A stretch of 62,091 bases of DNA. It comes from Lachnospiraceae bacterium. Its GTDB lineage: Bacteria > Bacillota > Clostridia > Lachnospirales > Lachnospiraceae. Where the stretch lies: assembly GCA_024696825.1 (NCBI GenBank), contig JAILGL010000175.1, positions 1 to 62,091 of the forward strand, in the 5' to 3' direction. A program made the translations under genes and the position numbers. Numbering within the stretch: the stretch's first letter is position 1; each line of letters opens with the position of its first letter. Of the stretch, positions 55,408 through 62,091 are shown piece by piece. Below the pieces are notes generated by a model, which was not told the DNA's origin, made no database searches, and saw only the letters and a list, made by a program, of their open reading frames with translations.

Positions 55408-57450
55408 CTAATCCTCCTTAGGGGCAAAATACTCCTCTTTAAAGCCTTTAGAAGCCTCTATAATCTGCTCTTTTATTTCGTCATTAAGCTCTTTACGATT
55501 AGTAAGCTCATTCATAATCTCAGAATGCTCCTTGTTAAAGAAGGATAAAAGCTCATTTCTAAATGTAATGACCTTATTAACATCTATATCACTGAATATA
55601 TGAGCATTAGCATCTACAAGCATAACTACCTGCTCTGCCATTGAAAATGGATTACCCAGAGGCTGCTTAAGAAGCTCCATAAGAGTTCTTCCATGAGCAA
55701 GCTGCATCTTGGTATTATCATCAAGATCTGATGAAAACTGAGTAAATACTTCCATCTCTCTGTACTGAGCAAGGTCAATTCTTATACTGCCGGCTGCCTT
55801 CTTCATAGCCTTAGTCTGAGCCGCACCACCAACTCGGGAAACGGATAAACCTACATTAACCGCAGGTCTCTGACCAGAGAAGAATAACTGGCTTTCAAGA
55901 TAAATCTGACCATCAGTAATACTGATAACATTGGTAGGAATATATGCTGATACATCTCCTGCCTGTGTTTCAATAATAGGTAATGCTGTAATAGAACCTC
56001 CACCTGCTTCAGGAGAAAGTCTTGAAGACCTCTCTAAGAGTCTTGAATGAAGATAGAATACATCTCCAGGATAAGCCTCACGTCCAGGAGAACGCTCCAA
56101 AAGAAGTGATATAGCTCTATAGCTTACAGCATGCTTGGATAAATCATCATAGATAATAAGTACATCCTTGCCATTATACATAAAATACTCAGCAAGAGCA
56201 GTACCTGAATATGGTGCCAAATACTGTAAAGGTGCCGGATCAGATGCGGTAGCCTGTACAATAATGGTATAATCCATAGCATTTTTTTCTTTAAGTGTAT
56301 TAACAAGCTTAGCTATAGTAGACGCCTTCTGACCTATGGCAACATATACACAGATAACATCCTTACCCCTCTGGTTTAAAATGGTATCCATGGCGATAGA
56401 TGTTTTACCGGTCTGTCTGTCTCCTATAATAAGCTCTCTTTGTCCTCTACCAATAGGGAACATAGAGTCAATGGAAAGAATACCTGTCTCCATAGGAACA
56501 GCAACAGATTTTCTGTCAATGATACCAGGAGCCGGATTCTCTACAGGTCTGTATTCATCAGTATTAATCTCTCCCTTTCCATCCAGCGGAGCACCGAGAG
56601 CATCTACAACACGACCTAAGAACTCTTCACCAACGCTTATACCGGCCATCTTACCGGTTCTTACCACGCGGCTTCCCTCTTTTATCTCAGTGTCACGACC
56701 AAAAAGAATAACACCGGTTTCATTCATTCTTATATCCTGAACCATTCCCTTAACGCCGCAGTCAAAGAGAACAATCTCACCATAAAATGCATGGTCAATT
56801 CCATCGATATTAGCAATACCGTCACCGACCCATTTTACAGTACCAATCTCTTTATCCTTAGCCTCAAGCTCAAACTCTTCTACACTGGTTCTAAGGACGG
56901 ATATAATACTTTCCTCTGAAAATGTATTACCCTTATTAGCTGTAACAGCCTTTTCAAGCTTATTTTTTAACTGTTCGAGTCTTCCCTTCTCGCTCCAGTC
57001 ATATTCTTTTGTACCAACCTTTAAAACAAATCCACTCTTTAAAGACTTATCTTCCTTGAGAATAATCTCAAGATCATCTCTGTTAAATTCCTTAATAAGA
57101 AAATTCTTAATACCAAGAAGCTGCTCATCACTTGGAGCAGTTACATAGTATAAGGTAGCTGTCTTATCCTTATCTTCAGGCTTTCTTAAGAGATTCTCAA
57201 CCTCATCTCTAATATCATCAAAAAGTGAAATGTCATTATTATCACAAAGTAACTTTAAAAAATTACGAATCTCTGACGGAAAAATCTTATCGATAATAAG
57301 ATGCTTTTTCTGAATACTTACAGTTGGGTCAAGGAACTCTTCCTTAACCTGTGGTACAGCATCAAATATATCCTTAGCCTGTGCAAGTAAATCCCTGATT
57401 CCGGCAGTATTCATAACGCTTTTAGCATAATTAACTACTGTCTGTGTCAT
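55408..57450 (-). CDS. atpHA: ATP synthase delta-alpha fusion protein
   Basis: One 680-residue chain in place of two subunits. Residues 1 to about 172 are a complete delta (OSCP) subunit: VVNYAKSVMNTAG, FLDPTVSIQKKHLIIDKIF, FLKLLCDNNDISLF and the C-terminal FVLKVGTKEYD. From about 178 it is a full alpha subunit: EESIISVLRTSVEEFELEAK, IGTVKWVGDGIANIDG, Walker A GDRQTGKTSIA at 343 onward, and ALAEYFMYNGKDVLIIYDDL. No stop, frameshift or usable ATG/GTG/TTG was found at the junction, so alpha cannot easily be made alone. atpF ends the base before its start and atpG begins 2 nt after its end; no separate atpH or atpA exists in the operon. Confidence 0.95.
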   Translation of the reverse strand: MTQTVVNYAKSVMNTAGIRDLLAQAKDIFDAVPQVKEEFLDPTVSIQKKHLIIDKIFPSEIRNFLKLLCDNNDISLFDDIRDEVENLLRKPEDKDKTATLYYVTAPSDEQLLGIKNFLIKEFNRDDLEIILKEDKSLKSGFVLKVGTKEYDWSEKGRLEQLKNKLEKAVTANKGNTFSEESIISVLRTSVEEFELEAKDKEIGTVKWVGDGIANIDGIDHAFYGEIVLFDCGVKGMVQDIRMNETGVILFGRDTEIKEGSRVVRTGKMAGISVGEEFLGRVVDALGAPLDGKGEINTDEYRPVENPAPGIIDRKSVAVPMETGILSIDSMFPIGRGQRELIIGDRQTGKTSIAMDTILNQRGKDVICVYVAIGQKASTIAKLVNTLKEKNAMDYTIIVQATASDPAPLQYLAPYSGTALAEYFMYNGKDVLIIYDDLSKHAVSYRAISLLLERSPGREAYPGDVFYLHSRLLERSSRLSPEAGGGSITALPIIETQAGDVSAYIPTNVISITDGQIYLESQLFFSGQRPAVNVGLSVSRVGGAAQTKAMKKAAGSIRIDLAQYREMEVFTQFSSDLDDNTKMQLAHGRTLMELLKQPLGNPFSMAEQVVMLVDANAHIFSDIDVNKVITFRNELLSFFNKEHSEIMNELTNRKELNDEIKEQIIEASKGFKEEYFAPKED

Positions 57451-57936
57451 TTACTTATCACCTGCTTTTCCTAAAAATTCGTCATAAAGAGAGCTGTCTA
57501 TCTCAGGGCTGTGCTCACCACCAATAACCTTTCCGGTAGCCTCTACAATCATATCCTTTATCTCTGTCTCAGCACTCTTTAACATCTTTTTCTTTTCTCT
57601 CTCTGCGTCCTTTTCAGCCTGAATACGTATATCCTGAGCCTTATCCTCAGCTTCCCCAATAATCTTTTTATACTCCTTGTCAGCCTTTTTCCTGGCTTCC
57701 TTAAGAGCATCCTTCTTGGATTTTTCAAGCTCCTTCAAATCACTATCATATTTTTCCTTAGATTCCTCAGCTTCCTTCTTAGCTTCATTAGCCTCATCAA
57801 AGGAATCATCGATAGACTTCTGTCTCTCATCTAAGATTTTATTAACAGGCTTGAATAAAAACACACGTAAACCAATAAAAAGGACCAGCATATCAACAAC
57901 AATTAATATAATATTACCAGCTTCTATTCTCAGCAT
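57451..57936 (-). CDS. atpF: ATP synthase subunit b
   Basis: The peripheral-stalk subunit. One N-terminal membrane helix (IILIVVDMLVLFIGLRVFLF) is followed by a long, highly charged coiled coil of about 125 residues rich in Lys, Glu and Asp. The 161-residue length is normal. It lies between atpE and the delta-alpha fusion, whose delta domain it should contact. Confidence 0.94.
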   Translation of the reverse strand: MLRIEAGNIILIVVDMLVLFIGLRVFLFKPVNKILDERQKSIDDSFDEANEAKKEAEESKEKYDSDLKELEKSKKDALKEARKKADKEYKKIIGEAEDKAQDIRIQAEKDAEREKKKMLKSAETEIKDMIVEATGKVIGGEHSPEIDSSLYDEFLGKAGDK

Positions 57937-57966
57937 AGGTAAATCCTGCCTTTCCTGTGTTTATAA

Positions 57967-58191
57967 TTACTTTAACAACATGATAATCATTATCGCTATA
58001 ACGAAACAGTAAATAGCTGTTGCCTCTGCAAGGGCACAACCAAGAATAAGGTTCTTCATAATCTTACCTTCAGCCTCAGGCTGTCTTGCTATAGACTCTG
58101 TTGCCCTAGCAGTAGCTATACCGATACCTACACCTGCTCCAGCCGCACCAAGAACTGCTATTCCAGCACCAATTGCCAATAATCCATTCAT
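57967..58191 (-). CDS. atpE: ATP synthase subunit c
   Basis: The rotor-ring proteolipid, 74 residues, two membrane helices joined by the ARQPEAEG loop. The ion-carrying Glu is in CALAEATAIY of helix 2. Compared with remembered Na+-type c subunits, the helix-1 Gln is Ile (GIGIAT) and the Ser after the Glu is Ala, so two sodium ligands are missing. This favours H+ coupling (inference). Confidence 0.96.
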   Translation of the reverse strand: MNGLLAIGAGIAVLGAAGAGVGIGIATARATESIARQPEAEGKIMKNLILGCALAEATAIYCFVIAIMIIMLLK

Positions 58192-58242
58192 AGTTAAAAT
58201 CCTCCATTTAAATATAATAATTAAAAATTGTTTATAAAAAAA

Positions 58243-58935
58243 TTAGTCATCTTCAATCTCTTCTTTGATATAGAGAGATGTTAAAAATACAAATACATAT
58301 GCCTGCAGTAAGCCGTCAAACAAATCAAAATAAATACTAAAGACAGCGGGAACCACATATGGCACAACAAGCTTAATAAGCTCCATAATTACAAAAGCAC
58401 CTAATACATTACCAAAAAGTCGCATGCAAAGGGAAAGTGGTCTGGTTATTAGTTCAAGAATATTAATAGGTGTAACTACTGCAATAGGCTTTGTAAATTT
58501 AAGAAGCCATTTTTTAACTCCCAAATGATATATACCTGCAGCCTCAACTAAAACTATACTCATAAGAGCAAGGGCTATAGTTACATTTAAATCCTTGGTA
58601 GGGGGTTTAAAGCCAAATATACCGATAATATTTGCAAGCCCGATATACAATAGTATGGTAGTAAGATAAGGCACATAGCCCTTTCCCTTCTCACCAATCA
58701 TACCTTCCACCATAGAGGTAAGCTTAGTTACCACAAGCTCTATAACAGCCTGTCTCTTGCTTATATTATCAACCTTAAGATTCCTGGTCATAATAAATGA
58801 GACTAAAAACAAAATCCCCATAATTATCCAGGTAACAACAACCGACTCAGTTACCTTTATTCCTCCAAAAAGGGGAATGGTAAATACAGTTTCACATTGC
58901 AGCTCAGCAACAAGATGCTCAGCTATTTTATCCAA
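58243..58935 (-). CDS. atpB: ATP synthase subunit a
   Basis: The stator half-channel for ions. The 230 residues contain about five membrane helices; the essential arginine is in LSLCMRLFGNVLGAFV. It begins with TTG: GGAG stands 8 nt upstream and no in-frame ATG is better placed. It is first of the atp genes (a-c-b-deltaalpha-gamma-beta-epsilon); no atpI precedes it. Confidence 0.96.
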   Translation of the reverse strand: MDKIAEHLVAELQCETVFTIPLFGGIKVTESVVVTWIIMGILFLVSFIMTRNLKVDNISKRQAVIELVVTKLTSMVEGMIGEKGKGYVPYLTTILLYIGLANIIGIFGFKPPTKDLNVTIALALMSIVLVEAAGIYHLGVKKWLLKFTKPIAVVTPINILELITRPLSLCMRLFGNVLGAFVIMELIKLVVPYVVPAVFSIYFDLFDGLLQAYVFVFLTSLYIKEEIEDD

Positions 58936-58972
58936 AACACCATCTCCTTTCTTAACTGTTCAACATTCATAA

Positions 58973-58981
58973 ATTATAACA
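58973..58981 (-). promoter_or_regulatory. Extended -10 promoter of the atp operon
   Basis: On the minus strand TGTTATAAT holds consensus TATAAT at 58973-58978. The -35 region is weak (TTTAAT at about 58996-59001). It lies in the 67-bp gap between traX and atpB. Confidence 0.5.
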
Positions 58982-59002
58982 TATATAGACCTCTTATTAA
59001 AG

Positions 59003-59746
59003 TTAAAAAACCATAAAAAGAGAAATAATAATCAAATGTAAAGGGTAAAAAATATAGAAGAAATATTTGTTGAATTTTACATATTTCAAAGCCTTTTTAC
59101 CATTATAAAAATACCTTATAAGCACATAGGAAAATAGCATGAAAATAAATCCTATTATAATTTCCAAAAGAGAGTTTTTTCCACCCTTAAGAGTCGGTAA
59201 AAAAGTCATTAAGGACGTGCATATAGCGGAAGAAATATAGGCCGTAAAAAGAGTGATTCTTTTATCTCTTACAAGTAAGAATAAAAGAGTCATAATTATA
59301 GCAAGAAAATTCCAGTCACATAAGCCACTCAGCACTATAATAACTATAAAAATCAGGTATTTTATAGAAATATTTGATTTCGAATAATAAATCCTTACGG
59401 ATAAGAGACATAGGATTAAAGTAAATAAAAAATTAAGATAAAAATAATCTTTACCCTTACAAAAAACAATATAAAAGAAAGGCTGTGAAATAAGGGCAAA
59501 TATAAGTAATCTTATAAAATACTTCTTTAAACTTTTCGTATAAAAATATCCATCTACAAGAAAATAAATCATAGTGATAGCAGTAAACTTTCCGATTCCA
59601 TCACATATTTGAAATAAATACCCGGAATCGGAAAGAAACGCATAAGCAATATGATTTATTAACATACACATTATAGCTATGTACTTAATGATATCTCTGT
59701 TTATAGTCCTATTGTCCCTTCCATCACTAAGCTTAAAACTGTCCAT
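59003..59746 (-). CDS. TraX family membrane protein
   Basis: A polytopic membrane protein of 247 residues with about eight helices. The opening (RDIIKYIAIMCMLINHIAYA) and FDG-like segment in helix 2-3 (FLVDGYFYTKSLKKYFIRLL) match the TraX family. In F-plasmids TraX acetylates pilin, but chromosomal homologues in Firmicutes have unknown, perhaps acyltransferase, roles. It starts 2 nt after the trxA stop and lies upstream of the atp operon. No conjugation genes surround it, so it is not evidence of a mobile element. Confidence 0.82.
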   Translation of the reverse strand: MDSFKLSDGRDNRTINRDIIKYIAIMCMLINHIAYAFLSDSGYLFQICDGIGKFTAITMIYFLVDGYFYTKSLKKYFIRLLIFALISQPFFYIVFCKGKDYFYLNFLFTLILCLLSVRIYYSKSNISIKYLIFIVIIVLSGLCDWNFLAIIMTLLFLLVRDKRITLFTAYISSAICTSLMTFLPTLKGGKNSLLEIIIGFIFMLFSYVLIRYFYNGKKALKYVKFNKYFFYIFYPLHLIIISLFMVF

Positions 59747-59748
59747 AA

Positions 59749-60066
59749 TTAAATATTTGCATCCAAAATCTTAGCTATCTCTGCTTTTGGCTTAGCACCT
59801 ACAAACTGATCGACCTTTTCGCCATTCTTAAAGAATACAACTGTAGGAATAGACATAATACCATAAGCTGCAGCTGTAGCAGAAGCCTCATCTACGTCTA
59901 ACTTACCAATCTTAGCCTTACCCTCATACTCAGTGGCAAGTTCTTCAACTATAGGTGCCATCATCTTACATGGACCACACCAGGTTGCAAAGAAATCAAC
60001 CATTACAAGACCTTCAGCCTTAAGAACCTCACCCTCAAAATTCTCATCTGTAAACATATACTCCAT
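59749..60066 (-). CDS. trxA: Thioredoxin
   Basis: A 105-residue thiol-disulfide carrier with the WCGPC active site in FFATWCGPCKMM and the cis-proline in SIPTVVFF. The ATG at 60066 follows GGAGG at 8 nt; an earlier in-frame start would add 21 residues of unrelated sequence. It is followed by traX with a 2-nt gap. Its reductase partner is presumably the TrxB at 1.7 kb. Confidence 0.97.
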   Translation of the reverse strand: MEYMFTDENFEGEVLKAEGLVMVDFFATWCGPCKMMAPIVEELATEYEGKAKIGKLDVDEASATAAAYGIMSIPTVVFFKNGEKVDQFVGAKPKAEIAKILDANI

Positions 60067-60117
60067 AATAGATACCTCCATTAATTTTATTAATTCAGAA
60101 AACATTAATAATCTGCT

Positions 60118-60192
60118 ATTATAGACCAATATTCGATTAAAAACAAATTACTGATTAGATTGATTATAGCATTAAAATTTAGGTTATGTAAA
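60118..60192 (-). promoter_or_regulatory. Tandem promoters of trxA
   Basis: Distal: TTTACA (60187-60192), 18 bp, TATAAT (60163-60168) with TG one base upstream of the -10. Proximal: TTGTTT (60141-60146), 17 bp, TATAAT (60118-60123). Both point at trxA and lie just after the tuf terminator. Confidence 0.6.
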
Positions 60193-60198
60193 GCATAA

Positions 60199-60230
60199 AA
60201 AAAGAGACATCCTTAAAAGGATGTCCCCTC
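60199..60230 (-). terminator. Terminator of tuf
   Basis: GACATCC (60206-60212) pairs with GGATGTC (60219-60225), extendable inward by AT pairs, and seven T residues follow on the minus strand. Confidence 0.9.
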
Positions 60231-60271
60231 ATAAATTCGTTATTATATTAATTAAGATTAAATCTTATTAA

Positions 60272-61456
60272 TTACTCGATAACCTCTGTAACCTGACCAG
60301 AACCGATTGTTCTACCACCCTCACGGATAGCGAATGTAAGACCCTGCTCCATAGCTACATGATGGATGAGCTCTACTGTCATCTCTACGTTATCACCAGG
60401 CATACACATCTTAGCTTCACCAAGATCACAAACACCAGTAACGTCAGTTGTTCTGAAGTAGAACTGTGGACGATAGTTGTTAGCGAATGGAGTATGACGT
60501 CCACCTTCATCAGCCTTAAGTACGTAAACCTGAGCCTTAAACTTCTTGTGTACAGAAACTGTACCAGGAGCTGCAAGAACCTGTCCACGAACGATCTCAT
60601 CACGGTTTACACCACGAAGAAGTGCACCGATGTTATCACCAGCCTGAGCCTCGTCAAGCATCTTATGGAACATCTCGATACCAGTTACTACAGTCTTCTT
60701 AACGTCTTCCTTAACACCAAGAATTTCAAGCTCTTCATTAAGGTGAAGTGTACCTCTCTCAACTCTACCAGTTGCAACAGTACCACGACCTGAGATTGTG
60801 AAAACGTCCTCTACAGGCATAAGGAATGGCTTATCTGTATCACGCTCTGGAGTTGGGATGTACTCATCAACTGTGTTCATGAGCTCCATGATCTTGTCAG
60901 CCCACTCACCGTTTGGATCTTCAAGAGCCTTAAGAGCTGAACCCTTAACGATTGGACAATCTTCAAAACCATACTCCTCAAGCTGCTCTGTAACTTCCAT
61001 CTCTACGAGCTCGATAAGCTCCTCATCATCAACCATATCACACTTGTTAAGGAATACTACGATGTAAGGTACACCTACCTGACGAGAAAGAAGGATGTGC
61101 TCCTTTGTCTGAGCCATAACACCATCAGTTGCAGCAACTACAAGGATAGCGCCATCCATCTGAGCAGCACCTGTGATCATGTTCTTTACATAATCAGCAT
61201 GGCCTGGGCAGTCAACGTGTGCGTAATGTCTCTTCTCTGTCTGATACTCAACGTGAGCAGTAGAGATTGTGATACCTCTCTCTCTCTCCTCTGGAGCCTT
61301 ATCAATGTTCTCGAAATCTACCTTAGCGTTACCAGATACTCTCTCAGAAAGTACCTTTGTGATAGCTGCTGTAAGTGTAGTTTTACCGTGATCTACGTGT
61401 CCGATAGTACCGATGTTACAATGTGGTTTGGTTCTGTCAAAATGCTCTTTTGCCAT
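60272..61456 (-). CDS. tuf: Translation elongation factor Tu
   Basis: The GTPase that brings aminoacyl-tRNA to the ribosome. The 394 residues include [10 protein letters not shown], the effector [16 protein letters not shown] and NKCD motifs and all three domains. It is downstream of fusA on the same strand, the usual str-operon order, with a 108-bp gap that contains a long hairpin. It ends at a strong terminator. Confidence 0.99.
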   Translation of the reverse strand: MAKEHFDRTKPHCNIGTIGHVDHGKTTLTAAITKVLSERVSGNAKVDFENIDKAPEERERGITISTAHVEYQTEKRHYAHVDCPGHADYVKNMITGAAQMDGAILVVAATDGVMAQTKEHILLSRQVGVPYIVVFLNKCDMVDDEELIELVEMEVTEQLEEYGFEDCPIVKGSALKALEDPNGEWADKIMELMNTVDEYIPTPERDTDKPFLMPVEDVFTISGRGTVATGRVERGTLHLNEELEILGVKEDVKKTVVTGIEMFHKMLDEAQAGDNIGALLRGVNRDEIVRGQVLAAPGTVSVHKKFKAQVYVLKADEGGRHTPFANNYRPQFYFRTTDVTGVCDLGEAKMCMPGDNVEMTVELIHHVAMEQGLTFAIREGGRTIGSGQVTEVIE

Positions 61457-61507
61457 TTTTTAAAATCCTCCTTAAAATCCTTCCCTAAATCGGGCTAAGT
61501 TAGTTCT

Positions 61508-61549
61508 AAACTCTCAGTATCTTCGATTATATCGAAAATACTGAGGTTT
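61508..61549 (-). other. Long hairpin between fusA and tuf
   Basis: A stem of about 19 bp with a few mismatches (61508-61527 with 61531-61549, core CTCAGTATCTTCGAT/ATCGAAAATACTGAG). No long T-tract follows on the minus strand, so it may be a processing or partial-termination site that sets the tuf to fusA ratio. Confidence 0.5.
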
Positions 61550-61564
61550 TTCAACTCTTTAATA

Positions 61565-62091
61565 TTATTTAGAATGGTTAGAAATAATCTGCTCCTGAAC
61601 GTTCTTTGGAACTGCCTCATACTTCTCGAAGAACATAGAGTAGTTACCACGTCCCTGTGTAGATGAACGAAGCTCTGTAGAGTATCCGAACATCTCTGCA
61701 AGTGGAACAAGTGCTCTAACAATCTTACCGCCGCCGAGGTCGTCCATTGACTGAATCTGACCACGCTTAGCGTTAAGAGATCCGATTACATCACCCATGT
61801 ATTCCTCAGGCATAGTAACTTCAACCTTCATGATAGGCTCAAGAAGAACTGGAGCTGCCTTAGCCATAGCTTCCTTGAAACACATTGAACCAGCAATGTG
61901 GAATGCCATTTCTGATGAATCGACTTCATGGTATGAACCATCATAAACATCTGCTTCAATACCAAGTACAGGGAATCCGCAAAGGATACCAGCCTTAGCT
62001 GCTTCCTCGATACCCTCACCAACAGATGGGATGTATTCCTTAGGAATAGCACCACCAACTACTGAAGACTTAAATCTGAATGTCTCTTCAG
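61565..62091 (-). CDS. fusA: Translation elongation factor G, C-terminal part (cut by window end)
   Basis: The translocation GTPase. Only the last 175 codons are present; the frame runs to the window edge without a start. Domain IV and V segments are clear: [58 protein letters not shown] and [19 protein letters not shown]. The order fusA-tuf on the minus strand is the end of the str operon; rpsL and rpsG would be expected beyond the edge. Confidence 0.95.
   Translation of the reverse strand, partial: EETFRFKSSVVGGAIPKEYIPSVGEGIEEAAKAGILCGFPVLGIEADVYDGSYHEVDSSEMAFHIAGSMCFKEAMAKAAPVLLEPIMKVEVTMPEEYMGDVIGSLNAKRGQIQSMDDLGGGKIVRALVPLAEMFGYSTELRSSTQGRGNYSMFFEKYEAVPKNVQEQIISNHSK

Noticed and set aside
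55408-57450. Delta-alpha fusion as a simple missed stop between two genes
   Set aside because: Both domains are complete and in one frame, and no stop or alternative start lies between about codons 150 and 200, so a true fusion is the better reading of this sequence.
59003-59746. TraX as a sign of a conjugative element
   Set aside because: The flanks are trxA and the atp operon, with no transfer, integrase or attachment sequences; chromosomal TraX homologues are common in Firmicutes.

Overview
The window comes from an AT-rich, strictly anaerobic Firmicute, most likely of the family Lachnospiraceae (Clostridia). The evidence is the protein set: class III ribonucleotide reductase (NrdD/NrdG), the [FeFe]-hydrogenase maturase HydE, and DUF4317, DUF6472 and DUF1846 proteins of the kind common in that family. 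Purine-rich ribosome binding sites and TTGACA/TATAAT promoters fit the same picture. No rRNA, tRNA, CRISPR array, transposase or integrase was seen, so this looks like core chromosome. Most genes are on the minus strand.

Layout, left to right. (1) 1-8.6 kb: a GH51 arabinofuranosidase converges on nrdG-nrdD-trxB, which is preceded by a zinc-ribbon membrane protein; a YitT-type membrane protein follows. (2) 8.6-15.8 kb: the competence genes comEC and comEA flank a response regulator, a sensor kinase and a GerMN lipoprotein. (3) 15.8-23.6 kb: translation and secretion genes. trmD is on the plus strand, facing khpA, rpsP, ffh and rimM; a c-di-GMP phosphodiesterase heads that group; tsf and rpsB follow. 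(4) 23.6-27.2 kb: a membrane chemoreceptor faces a FIST sensor plus soluble chemoreceptor pair. (5) 27.4-34.5 kb: phosphoketolase, hydE, a NYN-LOTUS RNA-binding protein with a possible small RNA or attenuator upstream, a DUF4317 protein and an NlpC/P60 hydrolase. (6) 34.8-41.5 kb: map, lon, thrH, a thioesterase, an MntR-like regulator with a clear promoter/operator, a small DUF6472 protein, mntP and purC. (7) 41.6-46 kb: DUF1846, larC, larB and a Ca2+/Na+ exchanger. (8) 46-59.7 kb: a long minus-strand run. It begins with traX and the ATP synthase operon, and continues into an L,D-transpeptidase, a Nudix hydrolase, a Y-family polymerase, a CotH-type lipoprotein, a VTC-domain protein and a DUF4956 membrane protein. 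(9) 59.7-62.1 kb: trxA, tuf and the 3' end of fusA.

The most notable items are these. The ATP synthase delta and alpha subunits are one continuous 680-residue chain. NrdD carries a C-terminal glutaredoxin-like domain and is followed by thioredoxin reductase. A response regulator, kinase and GerMN-lipoprotein trio resembles actinobacterial MtrAB-LpqB and lies between comEA and comEC. A CotH/VTC/DUF4956 trio may be an envelope polyphosphate or phosphotransfer system. The ffh promoter lies inside a perfect 26-bp palindrome. A promoter-terminator pair at about 32.26-32.40 kb may produce an RNA of about 105 nt. All functional statements rest on reading motifs by eye; no database search was run.
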